A DNA stretch of 64,000 nt from Bacteroides sp. MSB163 (lineage in GTDB: Bacteria > Bacteroidota > Bacteroidia > Bacteroidales > Bacteroidaceae), in assembly GCF_036416795.1 (NCBI RefSeq), contig NZ_CP143867.1, positions 5,944,001 through 6,008,000 on the forward strand, given 5' to 3'. The notes below the pieces were generated by a model. The model saw only the letters and a program-made list of their open reading frames with translations, searched no databases and was not told the DNA's origin. The translations under genes and the position numbers were made by a program. Within the stretch, counting starts at the first letter, position 1, and each line of letters begins with the position of its first letter. Below, piece after piece: positions 1-9,056 of the stretch.

Positions 1-22
1 TAGCCTGTAACTCGTAGCTTCC

Positions 23-1549
23 TCATTGGGGAATATTAATTTCAATCGTCGTCCCCTTGCCTGCCTGGCTATTTAAAGAGACACTTCCATGATGCGCTTC
101 TACCAGCAACTTTACATAACTCAACCCCAGACCAATACCGGGCAACGAACGGTCAGGAAGATTACTGCCCCGATAGAACTTATCGAATACACGATTCTGT
201 TCGGAAACCGGAATACCGATACCATCATCAGACACCCGTATCATCAACCGGTGATCCCGCAAAAGGCAATCTACAACAATATGCACAGACCTGCCCGAAT
301 ACTTCACGGCGTTCTCTATCAAATTACTGATAATATTGGAAACATGCACCGGGTCTGCCGTTACCAGAGTCTCCGAGCTGAAATGGGTTTCAATAGAAAC
401 ATCCTTATCCTCAGGGACATGATAAAGCCGGACAAGCTTTTCCAAACTCGTCTTTATATCAAATGTACGGACGGAAAGCTGCGTGTGTTCATCATCGGCA
501 CGCGTCATATCACGTAATTTCGAAAGATAGGCCGACAGGTTATCCAGCTCGGACATGGAATCGTGAATCACTTCATCCATCGCTTTCTCGTCTGTTCGCA
601 TAGACTTGTCATTGAGAAAGGCTATACACATTTTCAGAGCCTGGACGGGACGTTTCAGTTCATGTATCATAGTGTTTACAAAGCTTTTTCGCAGTTCGTC
701 TATCCGCCGTTGCTTCAAGATGGTTTTTATCTGAAACAGCAGACAAAGCCCCAGCAAAAAGATCAGGCAAGTGCTTCCCACTAACTGCCAACCCATACGC
801 ACAAGTACCGCATGGGGCGAAACCTTCACGGAAACAAGCACAAACTGGCGTTTCAGGGGATTATAAGGATACATTACTTCTATATATGGATTGAACAATG
901 TGCCTTGCCGTTTCAGCTCAGCATTCCACTGGTAAATGGAATCTTCGGAAACCACCAGATGTGTAGTAAACGGTTGATTGTCCAAGCGCATGGCAAGCAA
1001 AGAATCAAATTGCTGCAATGCGAAAGGCACATCCAATTCAAGACGATAAAGATTAATCACCGAATTCAGATTAGGAGCATCCTTATCTGACATATTGATC
1101 TTAAATGAATCCATAACGATGATCCTTTCTTTAGGAATGATACTATCCAATGTCCATTGCTCACGCTGTGTTTTCTTTGTTTGGTCATCCACCTTAGCCG
1201 AATCTTGCGTCTCTATCTTGAGAGTTTCTACATTCGCCCCTATGTTCTGCAAATCTCTTCCTTTCAGAGCACCCAAAATCACTTCATCTATGGTGGTGCG
1301 CTGTTCCAAATCAATGGACTTGCTCAGGTGATAGAAAAACATATTGGTATTGTTGAGCACCTTTTTGGGTTGAGGAGCACGGATAGAGTCATACTGTTGA
1401 GTGGTCTGCAAGATGCGATCATAAATATCATTGATCTGTTCATCATTCATATACTGATACTGATTACGTAACCAGTAGATCTGTCCGCAGGTGATAAGCA
1501 GCATCGATATGATGGAGAATATCCAAATGACCTTAATCCGTTGTTCCAT
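23..1549 (-). CDS. Sensor histidine kinase, membrane-bound
   Basis: Two-component sensor kinase of 508 residues. An N-terminal membrane segment (about residues 6-24) and a second one (about 240-262) enclose a roughly 210-residue periplasmic sensor region that I do not recognise. The HisKA motif IHELKRP has His296 as the likely phospho-acceptor. The HATPase domain follows, with NLIENAVKYSG (N box), VSDDGIGIP and GIGLGLSY (G boxes). I chose the ATG at 1549 rather than an in-frame codon 39 bases upstream because the hydrophobic segment starts right after it. No receiver domain is fused, so a partner response regulator is expected, perhaps just past the left edge. It is divergent from the GLPGLI gene, which may be its target. 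Family call firm; stimulus unknown. Confidence 0.92.
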   Translation of the reverse strand: MEQRIKVIWIFSIISMLLITCGQIYWLRNQYQYMNDEQINDIYDRILQTTQQYDSIRAPQPKKVLNNTNMFFYHLSKSIDLEQRTTIDEVILGALKGRDLQNIGANVETLKIETQDSAKVDDQTKKTQREQWTLDSIIPKERIIVMDSFKINMSDKDAPNLNSVINLYRLELDVPFALQQFDSLLAMRLDNQPFTTHLVVSEDSIYQWNAELKRQGTLFNPYIEVMYPYNPLKRQFVLVSVKVSPHAVLVRMGWQLVGSTCLIFLLGLCLLFQIKTILKQRRIDELRKSFVNTMIHELKRPVQALKMCIAFLNDKSMRTDEKAMDEVIHDSMSELDNLSAYLSKLRDMTRADDEHTQLSVRTFDIKTSLEKLVRLYHVPEDKDVSIETHFSSETLVTADPVHVSNIISNLIENAVKYSGRSVHIVVDCLLRDHRLMIRVSDDGIGIPVSEQNRVFDKFYRGSNLPDRSLPGIGLGLSYVKLLVEAHHGSVSLNSQAGKGTTIEINIPQ

Positions 1550-1598
1550 AATTGTTCTTTTTTTAGTCTCTCTTAGAAAGACTTGCATTTAGTAGCGG

Positions 1599-1606
1599 CA
1601 AAGGTA
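1599..1606 (-). promoter_or_regulatory. Bacteroides -7 element for the sensor kinase
   Basis: TACCTTTG on the minus strand fits TAnnTTTG and lies about 50 bases upstream of the ATG at 1549. A second match, TATATTTG, lies at 1619-1626. I cannot tell which is used. Confidence 0.5.
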
Positions 1607-1704
1607 AAAGTTAGCTTGCAAATATAAGTACGTGCGAGACAGATATTATGCATTGAGTAATATTTCAGTAATAACTTTCAGCCTCTTCTGAAGTAAAATC
1701 CGCA

Positions 1705-1712
1705 TAGTTTTG
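1705..1712 (+). promoter_or_regulatory. Bacteroides -7 element for the GLPGLI gene
   Basis: TAGTTTTG fits TAnnTTTG and lies 51 bases before the ATG at 1764. No clear -33 TTTG was seen. Confidence 0.5.
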
Positions 1713-1763
1713 CACTACAATATTTGCTGGCAACAGCATGTCAAACCTCTAAAAAGTAAAACT

Positions 1764-2633
1764 ATGAGTACAAGAATTATCTTTCTTAATCTGTGTCTCG
1801 CCATGTTGCTTGCATCACAAGCGAAGGCACAAATCATCGTTTCCGATGGAACGAAAATCCAGAATGATACCATCGGTGAGGCACAGCTCCTTGTGCAATA
1901 TGAAACGCGCTGTATCAGCAATACGGAAAAGCCGGAAAATGTTACGGAAGAAACTATGATGTTGGAAGTCGGTAAAAATCTCTCTAAGTTCTACAGTTAC
2001 ACCAAGTATGTTTGCGACTCTGTACTGGCAGTGGACTTCGCCAATAAAGCCTCGCAGGAAACGATTAATGAACATCTGAAACAATACGGAACAAGCAAAC
2101 TGAGCGAACGTACCTTCAAAGGTTATCCTGCCGGAAAAGTAACGACTCTCGATGAAATAGCAGGCATATCCCGCCTGCGTTGTGAAGAACTGGATGAACG
2201 TCCGCAGTGGAAGATACTGGCAGAAAATGACAGTATCCTCTCCTACCTCTGCGGCAAAGCCGAATGCCGGTTCAAAGGCCGGACATGGACAGCATGGTTC
2301 ACTACAGAAATTCCTGTCAGCGAAGGTCCCTGGAAATTATGCGGACTGCCAGGGCTGATACTGAAAGCCATAGACAGTAAAGGGCATTATTCATTCACCG
2401 CCACAGGTGTAGAGCAATGCCATACTTACAGACCCATACTCTTCGATGGAAAGAAGCATGAGCCGATGAATCGTAAAGCATACAACAAAGTACATGAATG
2501 CTATTATGCAGATCCGGTAGGATTTATCACCGGAAGTATGCCGAACGTTACCATTAAAATAAGTGATGAACACGGTAATGCAACCAAGAACCCGAAGAAC
2601 GTTCCTCATAATCCATTGGAACGGGATGAATGA
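1764..2633 (+). CDS. GLPGLI family secreted protein
   Basis: 289-residue exported protein of the Bacteroidetes GLPGLI family, named for a motif present here verbatim at residues 194-199 (context WKLCGLPGLILKA). A Sec signal peptide (MSTRIIFLNLCLAML..., cleavage near AKAQ) starts at the ATG at 1764; the in-frame codon at 1710 would put a hydrophilic stretch in front of it and overlap the promoter. Molecular function is unknown for the family. Members often sit next to an outer-membrane barrel gene, as here (3057-5597), so a shared envelope role is inferred. Divergent from a sensor kinase. Confidence 0.85.
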   Translation: MSTRIIFLNLCLAMLLASQAKAQIIVSDGTKIQNDTIGEAQLLVQYETRCISNTEKPENVTEETMMLEVGKNLSKFYSYTKYVCDSVLAVDFANKASQETINEHLKQYGTSKLSERTFKGYPAGKVTTLDEIAGISRLRCEELDERPQWKILAENDSILSYLCGKAECRFKGRTWTAWFTTEIPVSEGPWKLCGLPGLILKAIDSKGHYSFTATGVEQCHTYRPILFDGKKHEPMNRKAYNKVHECYYADPVGFITGSMPNVTIKISDEHGNATKNPKNVPHNPLERDE

Positions 2634-2658
2634 GTTATGAGCTGCAAGCTATAGGCTA
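2631..2658 (+). repeat. Heptamer tandem array starting at a stop codon
   Basis: Four degenerate 7-base units (TGAGTTA, TGAGCTG, CAAGCTA, TAGGCTA). The first includes the TGA stop of the GLPGLI gene. Similar heptamer runs occur at 1-25, 20142-20183, about 23977-24012 and 35489-35582. Confidence 0.55.
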
Positions 2659-2800
2659 ATTGTCAATAATTATATACGTCTATTTTCCTATATTTATCTC
2701 CTTATTCTTTATCTTCTGATTTTAGTGACTGGACAAGCTGAATTTTGCTAACCCATGCTACAGTGTATTGTAGAGGGGGTAATACCTCCCATTTTAGGGG

Positions 2801-2901
2801 GGTGTTAACTCCCCAGCTGGGGAGTGCGTTACTCCCCAGTTAGAGAGTGCGTTGCTCCCCAGTTGGGGAATGCGTTACTCCCCAGCTGGGGAGTTAACAC
2901 C
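2801..2901. repeat. Palindromic 4 x 23-bp tandem array
   Basis: Four head-to-tail 23-bp units (2808-2830, 2831-2853, 2854-2876, 2877-2899), each built around CTCCCCAGCTGGGGAG, which is a perfect 16-bp palindrome in units 1 and 4. The outer 25 bases on each side (2801-2825 and 2877-2901) are perfect reverse complements, so the whole block can fold on itself. It fills most of the 423-base gap between the GLPGLI and receptor genes. The rest of that gap is AT-rich, and I see no other gene in it. Could act in the transcript, as attenuator or processing site, or be a mobile repeat. Confidence 0.85.
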
Positions 2902-3056
2902 TACTCAACTTGGGAATTTTCATCTGTAAAGTGATGATATCAGAATATAGATATATATAAGTACTTTTTACTATCTTATATATATTTACAAAGTCATCAT
3001 TGGGATAAAAGATGGACTAATAACCGTATCCTTTATTTTTTTAATGAATTGAATAT

Positions 3057-5597
3057 ATGAACAGATCAGTTTTCTTTATGGCTTTCCTCTCTTTTCTTTA
3101 TTTTTCAACAATTAGTCGTGCTCAAACTCTGAGCGGAATAATAACAGATGCGGAAACCCATCAACCGCTGGAAGCTGTAATGATCAGTGTGTTACGCGGA
3201 AACATAATGATAGATTACACGCTGACCGATGCCAAAGGACAATATTCTCTGCCCTGGAAGCATAACGGGACATTGCAGCTTAATATTTCCCTGTTAGGCT
3301 ATAAAAGAGAAATGCGCAATATCAGTGCAGCAGGAACCCTGAATATCAACCTACAGGCAGAATCGATTATGCTAAAAGAAGTACAAATACGTCCCGGACG
3401 TATCAATACCCGAAAGGATACGGTGAGATATGACCTGGCACAGTTTGCCTCATCCAAAGATGTACACATAAAGGATGTATTAAAGAAACTTCCGGGTGTG
3501 GATATAGATGAAAACGGACAGGTAAAGTATAAAGGGAAGGCCATTGACCATTATTTTGTGGAAGGAATGGATGTGACAGGCGGACGTTATAACCAAATCA
3601 ACAACAATCTGAGTGCCAAAGCCGTAAAGAGTGCGGAAATCATGGAGAACTATCAGTCAGTAAAGGCCTTGAAAGGAAAGATCAATTCCGATGAAGTGGC
3701 ATTGAACCTGAAACTGGACCCGAAAGCACGTGACCAATGGATAGCAAACGGTACACTTGGATCCGGATGGAGTGACAACAACGACAAACTCCTGTGGGAA
3801 GGCGGACTGAACGCCCTTCAACTGGGTAAAGGAAAACAGAGTGTCTATAATTACAAGACAAATAACAATGGCAAAGACCTCAGCAACGAGCAAACAAGAC
3901 TGACGGGAAATAACCAGCAGCAAGTCCCGCTTTCCGGTTTTCTCTCCCAGCCGGGCATCAGCGCACCATTAGACAAGAATCGCTTGCTATTCAATGAAAC
4001 CCACACCCTGAACGGCAACCGCATGTACAAATGGAATGATGACCACAGCTTGCGCCTGCAAGCTGGATACACTCATGATCTAATCCAACAGCAACGGGGA
4101 AATACCCAAATCTATTATCAACCGACAGATACCATACAAATAGACGAAACCTACCATTATCGTCTAAGAAGTGACATCGCTAATCTGGAACTGCGTTATG
4201 AAGATAACAGCAGCCGGAATTATATATCCAACCGCTTCACCGTAGACGGAGAAATAAATCGCGGACGTTCGGAGGAACTGGGACAAACTCTGCAAACTTC
4301 ACAACTAAGTGCCGGAAACTACTTCAATCTTATCCGGAACCGGGAAAGCGGAACCTGGGAATTCCGTTCGGCGGCGCAGTATGCTTACCAGCCTGCATTC
4401 TTACTACTCGAAGAAGGAAAAAGTAAATTCAACCAGCATAACTTCTACACAGATAACAGTGCCGCATATCTACGAAAGTATAATGGATTTACCCAACAAT
4501 ATAAAGCAGGAATACAAGGAGAACGGGCTACCCTGAAATATACTCCGGCAGGACAGTCCTATGATTTCAATGCTTCGCATCTATCATTATATCTTACCCC
4601 CTACTTCCAGCTGAAACGGGGAAAATGGCTGACTACGCTTTCCCTTCCTCTGAAAGCAGAACGGTATTTCTCACAACAGCGTTCGTTCCTGTTCTTCAAT
4701 CCGTCCACGTATTTGCGTTATAAACTGGATTATCATTGGACGTTCTCCCTTTATGGCAGTCTGAAACGTTCAGCAGGAGACTTCTCCGACTTGTATCCGG
4801 GACTCTACCAAACCGATTACCGCACCTGGCGAGACGGCAACGGACTTTTCCCTACCAGCACCACGCAAACCTACAATCTCTACGGAGAGTACAAAAACAC
4901 TGTACAGGAATTTTTCATCACCGCCGCACTAACCTACAGCCGCAACAATCGGAATACCCTTTTCGAACAGAGTGTTTCCGAAGATGCCATTGTCTACACC
5001 CGTCGTGAACTACCGAACCATAACGATAGCTGGAATCTCAGCAGTACCCTGTCCAAAGGTATATATGACTGGCATTTGAAAACCTCACTCACCCTACTAA
5101 TCAGTCGTAGCAATGGTGAACAGCTTACCCGCTTGGCTGACAGGGAGGGCAATCAGCAAAGTCTTCTGCAAACCTATCGTTATGATTATCTGAAGACAGA
5201 GCCTAAAATTATCTGGTCGCCCGCAGATGTTTTTGAAGCGGAATATCATGCCACATTAGGCTATGGTGGCAGCAAGATAGGAAGTGACACCCGTCTCACC
5301 CCGTTACTGGACTTCGTACAACGATTACATCTCACATTCAGTATCGGGCAAGTAGACCTGTGCCTCTCCGGCGAGCATTACCGGAATGACTTGAGAGGAA
5401 ACAGACATCTCAACACAGTATTCGCAGACGCGTCCCTTATCTATAAAAGAAAAAGATGGAGATTGGAAGCAACCCTCAACAATCTCTTCAACAAAAAAGA
5501 GTATGCTTACACAACGTATTCCGCCACGCAAAGTTACACTTCACGGCTAAATATACGTCCGAGGGAAGCGATGGTAACAGCCAATTATCAGTTCTGA
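3057..5597 (+). CDS. TonB-dependent receptor-like outer-membrane barrel protein
   Basis: 846 residues. Signal peptide 1-22 (ends SRAQ), then a carboxypeptidase-regulatory-like beta-sandwich (about 24-105, LSGIITDAETHQPLEAV), a plug-like region (about 110-230) and a long barrel ending in a terminal Phe (TANYQF), the usual mark of outer-membrane barrels. It is shorter than SusC proteins and has no SusD partner, so glycan uptake is not supported. The neighbouring GLPGLI gene and divergent kinase suggest an envelope-stress or small-ligand system. Ligand unknown. It ends 2 bases from the convergent PAP2 gene. Confidence 0.82.
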   Translation: MNRSVFFMAFLSFLYFSTISRAQTLSGIITDAETHQPLEAVMISVLRGNIMIDYTLTDAKGQYSLPWKHNGTLQLNISLLGYKREMRNISAAGTLNINLQAESIMLKEVQIRPGRINTRKDTVRYDLAQFASSKDVHIKDVLKKLPGVDIDENGQVKYKGKAIDHYFVEGMDVTGGRYNQINNNLSAKAVKSAEIMENYQSVKALKGKINSDEVALNLKLDPKARDQWIANGTLGSGWSDNNDKLLWEGGLNALQLGKGKQSVYNYKTNNNGKDLSNEQTRLTGNNQQQVPLSGFLSQPGISAPLDKNRLLFNETHTLNGNRMYKWNDDHSLRLQAGYTHDLIQQQRGNTQIYYQPTDTIQIDETYHYRLRSDIANLELRYEDNSSRNYISNRFTVDGEINRGRSEELGQTLQTSQLSAGNYFNLIRNRESGTWEFRSAAQYAYQPAFLLLEEGKSKFNQHNFYTDNSAAYLRKYNGFTQQYKAGIQGERATLKYTPAGQSYDFNASHLSLYLTPYFQLKRGKWLTTLSLPLKAERYFSQQRSFLFFNPSTYLRYKLDYHWTFSLYGSLKRSAGDFSDLYPGLYQTDYRTWRDGNGLFPTSTTQTYNLYGEYKNTVQEFFITAALTYSRNNRNTLFEQSVSEDAIVYTRRELPNHNDSWNLSSTLSKGIYDWHLKTSLTLLISRSNGEQLTRLADREGNQQSLLQTYRYDYLKTEPKIIWSPADVFEAEYHATLGYGGSKIGSDTRLTPLLDFVQRLHLTFSIGQVDLCLSGEHYRNDLRGNRHLNTVFADASLIYKRKRWRLEATLNNLFNKKEYAYTTYSATQSYTSRLNIRPREAMVTANYQF

Positions 5598-5599
5598 AT

Positions 5600-6271
5600 C
5601 TATAAGATCATCACCGTGGAATATATCAGTATCCCCACTATCGTCAGTCCGCCCACCAGTATCGGAGCATAAATGTGAGGAACTTTCTCCATAGTCTTAT
5701 GTCCGCTGACTTTCAGGAAAAGGCGGTATACAATATATGCGGCAAATAATCCGATCAGTGTTCCCACTATGAGATCGCCCGGATAATGTACTCCCAGGTA
5801 GATACGTGAATAGCAGGTCAGCAACGCCCACCCCATCATAAATACGGTGAGCCATCGTTTACGGAAAAGAAACCAGATAAAGAATGCCAGCCCGAAAGTA
5901 TTGGCAGCATGGCAAGACGGGAAACCATAACGTCCTCCCCGACGTCCGTTTACAATATGCACCATATCGGATATAGGATTTTCCAGATTGGAAGGGCGGA
6001 GACGTTCCACATACGGACGTATCAATGTTGCCCCCGTCTGGTCGGCAATGGTAATTACGAGTGCCAGGGCGACCATGCAGAACAAAGTCACTTTCCAATG
6101 GAAATTGCGTAGCATCACGTACCAAATGGCGGCATACATGGGTATCCAAATCCATTTACCACTGTAGGTACTCATGAAATAATCAAAGAACGGACTGTGC
6201 ATCCGGTTGATGGAGAGGAATATGTCAGTATCAATGTCAACAACCTCATTCAATACTTCTAATAGCATCAT
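5600..6271 (-). CDS. PAP2-family membrane phosphatase
   Basis: 223-residue integral membrane phosphatase of the type 2 phosphatidic acid phosphatase family. The three catalytic motifs are visible: a variant of KX6RP around RPYVERLRPSN, PSCHAANTFG (His proton donor), and SRIYLGVHYPGDLI (catalytic His). Several hydrophobic segments surround them. Such enzymes dephosphorylate undecaprenyl diphosphate or lipid phosphates at the periplasmic face. Only 6 bases separate it from the upstream sulfatase-fold gene, so the two are probably co-transcribed and may act together on envelope lipids or glycans (inference). Two start ATGs are adjacent (6271 and 6268). Confidence 0.88.
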   Translation of the reverse strand: MMLLEVLNEVVDIDTDIFLSINRMHSPFFDYFMSTYSGKWIWIPMYAAIWYVMLRNFHWKVTLFCMVALALVITIADQTGATLIRPYVERLRPSNLENPISDMVHIVNGRRGGRYGFPSCHAANTFGLAFFIWFLFRKRWLTVFMMGWALLTCYSRIYLGVHYPGDLIVGTLIGLFAAYIVYRLFLKVSGHKTMEKVPHIYAPILVGGLTIVGILIYSTVMIL

Positions 6272-6277
6272 CTTGTT

Positions 6278-8155
6278 TTATCTTTTAGCAATATCATCAT
6301 ATAATTTCTGCAAATAGGCCTTGCCCGGCAGCAAGTTCTTGCCTTTCGTACTGCCTTCATCTACTGCCACGGCATTAGCTTCGCAGTTAAATATCAACTG
6401 ATTGTCCGGTGTCACCATACCAAAGGCATCCGGCACGGCAAAGAATGCAAAATGTGGAGAAGCCGGATTCAGCATATCTTTACTGAACACAAAATCCTGA
6501 TGTGGCAATGATAATTGTGCCAATAAAGTAGCCGCAATATCATGTTGGGAACCATATATATCAATGCGTCTTGGTTCGCTAACCGCACCTCCTATCAATA
6601 ACAGGGGAATTTGGTAACGTTCTACCGATAGATAATTCAGATATTCAGGATACGCGCCCAGGTGGTCGGGAACCAATACCAGCACTGTATTCTTCCATTG
6701 GGGCAATTCGCGGAAACGCTTCACAAAGTCGCCTACACAACTATCAGTATAAGCAAAAGCGTTTAAACGATCATTCGCCAGACGGCGATACGGAACTTCA
6801 AAGGGTTCATGGCTGCTGGAAGTTTGCAATACCTGGAAAAAGGGACGGGCATTTTCCGCCGAAGCTGTGTCTGCCGCCTCAGCCTTCATATCTTCCAGCA
6901 GACGGTTGAAAACAAGATGGTCATGCGCTCCCCATTTACTCAAGCGCTCTGATACGGGAAAGTCCTGATCGGAAATAATATGCTCAAAACCGGAAGACAT
7001 CAGATAGGAACGCATATTCGTAAAGTCGGCATCACCTCCATAATAATATTTAGTACGGTATCCGGCATCACGCAGACTACCTGCAATAGCAGGAAGATTC
7101 TGTGTCTTACGGGGATACTTCATGATACTCGTGGTAGGCTGTGCGGGATAGCCACTCAGAATAGCCACCAGTCCACGGTCTGTACGGAAACTATTGGCAT
7201 AAAAGTTTGTAAAAAGTACTCCCTCCTTTGCCAGACTGTCCATCTGTACGGCAATATCCGATTCACCGCCCAAAGTAGTCATCAATCTGGATGAGAAGCT
7301 CTCCAATATAACAAAGATAACATTGGGGCGTTCTGTCTTGAATAAAGTCGTACGTAAAGTATCAGGAACCATTACAGTACTGTCCAGCACTGACGGATCT
7401 ACCAGATTCTTTATCAACTCATCCGCCTGTGCCGCTTCCATAAAACGATATTGCTTGCCGAAATCTTTTTGTTTGGATAGAGATTCCATCAGGCTGAATG
7501 CCGGATTGATAGCCGCATGATTCAAGCGTTGGTTAGAACTGAAATAAACTTTGCCGGTGTTCATTGTAGAAACGGTAAAACCGCCACGAATAGGAATAAA
7601 GAGCAAACCGGTCAGTAACAGCATTACACCTGACACCGACAATCGGCGATAAGGCAGTTTCAACCTTTTCCAGATACCTTTCTGTATCCAAAGAAGAAGA
7701 GCGTAAAGCAATGATGCATACAGGATCATGGCTACTATTCCTCCCAGCACCTGCCATATACTGATACTTGCCAGCGCATCTTTGGGAGAAGAGAAGAAAT
7801 AAAAGAGCGGTGTAGCATCCAGACGGAAGCCCCAATACTCATATAAACCTATATCAACAATGAAAATGACAGCGAGCAAAATAGCGATGAAGAAGTAATA
7901 GCCGTTCCAGATACGGCGGAGTGTCTTGGAAAGTGTCCAGGCGGACGCTATGAAGAGTAGTCCGGGAATAGCCGTTAAATATCCGGCAAGCGAGAGATCG
8001 AGGGGTAAACCATTCCAGATAACCTTGAAAGGGTCTGTCCAGGAAGTTCCTGCATACAAAGAACTGTAGTAGAGTATAAATAACGGTTTCTGTAGTATAA
8101 AGATACAGACGAAGAGAATGTACGTCTTTATCAATCCAATAAGCCTTTCTTTCAT
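6278..8155 (-). CDS. LTA synthase-like sulfatase-fold membrane enzyme
   Basis: 625 residues. About five membrane segments fill the first 200 residues, followed by an extracytoplasmic alkaline-phosphatase-superfamily domain (about 270-560). NVIFVILESFS opens the domain. A Thr in FRTDRG sits where the nucleophile is expected. LVLVPDHLGAYPEYL looks like a metal-binding segment. The layout matches LtaS/OpgB-like phosphoglycerol or phosphoethanolamine transferases rather than soluble sulfatases. In a Gram-negative with no lipoteichoic acid, an envelope lipid or glycan acceptor is likely. First gene of an operon with the PAP2 phosphatase. Confidence 0.85.
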   Translation of the reverse strand: MKERLIGLIKTYILFVCIFILQKPLFILYYSSLYAGTSWTDPFKVIWNGLPLDLSLAGYLTAIPGLLFIASAWTLSKTLRRIWNGYYFFIAILLAVIFIVDIGLYEYWGFRLDATPLFYFFSSPKDALASISIWQVLGGIVAMILYASLLYALLLWIQKGIWKRLKLPYRRLSVSGVMLLLTGLLFIPIRGGFTVSTMNTGKVYFSSNQRLNHAAINPAFSLMESLSKQKDFGKQYRFMEAAQADELIKNLVDPSVLDSTVMVPDTLRTTLFKTERPNVIFVILESFSSRLMTTLGGESDIAVQMDSLAKEGVLFTNFYANSFRTDRGLVAILSGYPAQPTTSIMKYPRKTQNLPAIAGSLRDAGYRTKYYYGGDADFTNMRSYLMSSGFEHIISDQDFPVSERLSKWGAHDHLVFNRLLEDMKAEAADTASAENARPFFQVLQTSSSHEPFEVPYRRLANDRLNAFAYTDSCVGDFVKRFRELPQWKNTVLVLVPDHLGAYPEYLNYLSVERYQIPLLLIGGAVSEPRRIDIYGSQHDIAATLLAQLSLPHQDFVFSKDMLNPASPHFAFFAVPDAFGMVTPDNQLIFNCEANAVAVDEGSTKGKNLLPGKAYLQKLYDDIAKR

Positions 8156-8188
8156 CAGCTTTTTCTCTTTTTATATTTATATTGAGCG

Positions 8189-8196
8189 CAAAAATA
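8189..8196 (-). promoter_or_regulatory. Bacteroides -7 element for the sulfatase-fold/PAP2 operon
   Basis: TATTTTTG on the minus strand (TAnnTTTG), 33 bases upstream of the ATG at 8155. Confidence 0.55.
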
Positions 8197-8268
8197 GTTG
8201 TTTTATTCTATTTTACGCCAATATTGTTCAAGAAAACCGTGAAAGATAGGCTTATAGAGTATTTTTTA

Positions 8269-8925
8269 TTATCCGTTTACACGTTTATAGTCTTCAAGGA
8301 ACTTTTTCAACCCGGAATCCGTCAACGGATGATTAAGTAGACCTTTGATGGCAGACAACGGACAGGTTGCTACATCAGCCCCTACTTCGATACATTGCAT
8401 GATGTGCGCTGTATGACGAATGGAAGCTGCAAGTACCTGTGTAGTATAACCGTAATATCGATACATTTCTACAATCTTGCCTACCAGTGCAATACCGTCT
8501 TCACAGATGTCATCCAGACGCCCGACAAACGGAGAAACATAAGTAGCTCCTGCCTTGGCGGCCAGCAATGCTTGTCCTACGGAAAATACTAATGTGCAAT
8601 TGGTACGGATCCCTTTGGAAGTGAAATATTTGACAGCCTTGATACCGTCGGCAATACAGGGAACTTTTACTACGATGTGAGGGTTGAGTGCAGCAAGTTC
8701 TTCACCTTCCTTAATCATACCTTCATAATCCGTAGCAATTACTTCGGCACTGACATCGCCTTGCACGATGTTGCAGATTTCGACATAATGTTTCCGCTGG
8801 TTATCTACTCCTTTGATACCTTCTTTCGCCATGAGCGAAGGATTGGTTGTCACTCCATCAAGAACGCCCATATCATAAGCCTCCCGGATTTGATCTAAAT
8901 TTGCAGTGTCAATAAAAAACTTCAT
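8269..8925 (-). CDS. Transaldolase, small TalC/FSA-type
   Basis: 218-residue TIM-barrel aldolase of the small transaldolase / fructose-6-phosphate aldolase group. FIDTANL and GVTTNPSLM open the barrel. The Schiff-base lysine is Lys87 in IVVKVP. Two positions separate the activities: fructose-6-phosphate aldolase has Gln and Tyr where transaldolase has Glu and Phe. Here I read Glu61 (VSAEV) and Phe133 (YVSPFVGR), which favours transaldolase in the pentose phosphate pathway. Automated annotation often calls this fsa. Single gene, cytoplasmic. Confidence 0.9.
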   Translation of the reverse strand: MKFFIDTANLDQIREAYDMGVLDGVTTNPSLMAKEGIKGVDNQRKHYVEICNIVQGDVSAEVIATDYEGMIKEGEELAALNPHIVVKVPCIADGIKAVKYFTSKGIRTNCTLVFSVGQALLAAKAGATYVSPFVGRLDDICEDGIALVGKIVEMYRYYGYTTQVLAASIRHTAHIMQCIEVGADVATCPLSAIKGLLNHPLTDSGLKKFLEDYKRVNG

Positions 8926-9056
8926 GGCATAAACTGTTTTATTATGATTTAAAAGATAATCATGCTACATCAAACTAATTGAATTTACGAATGTGAAGCA
9001 TATATAATAAGAACAGATAGTTTAGTTAAATGTTTTCAGTGCATGCTATTTTATCC

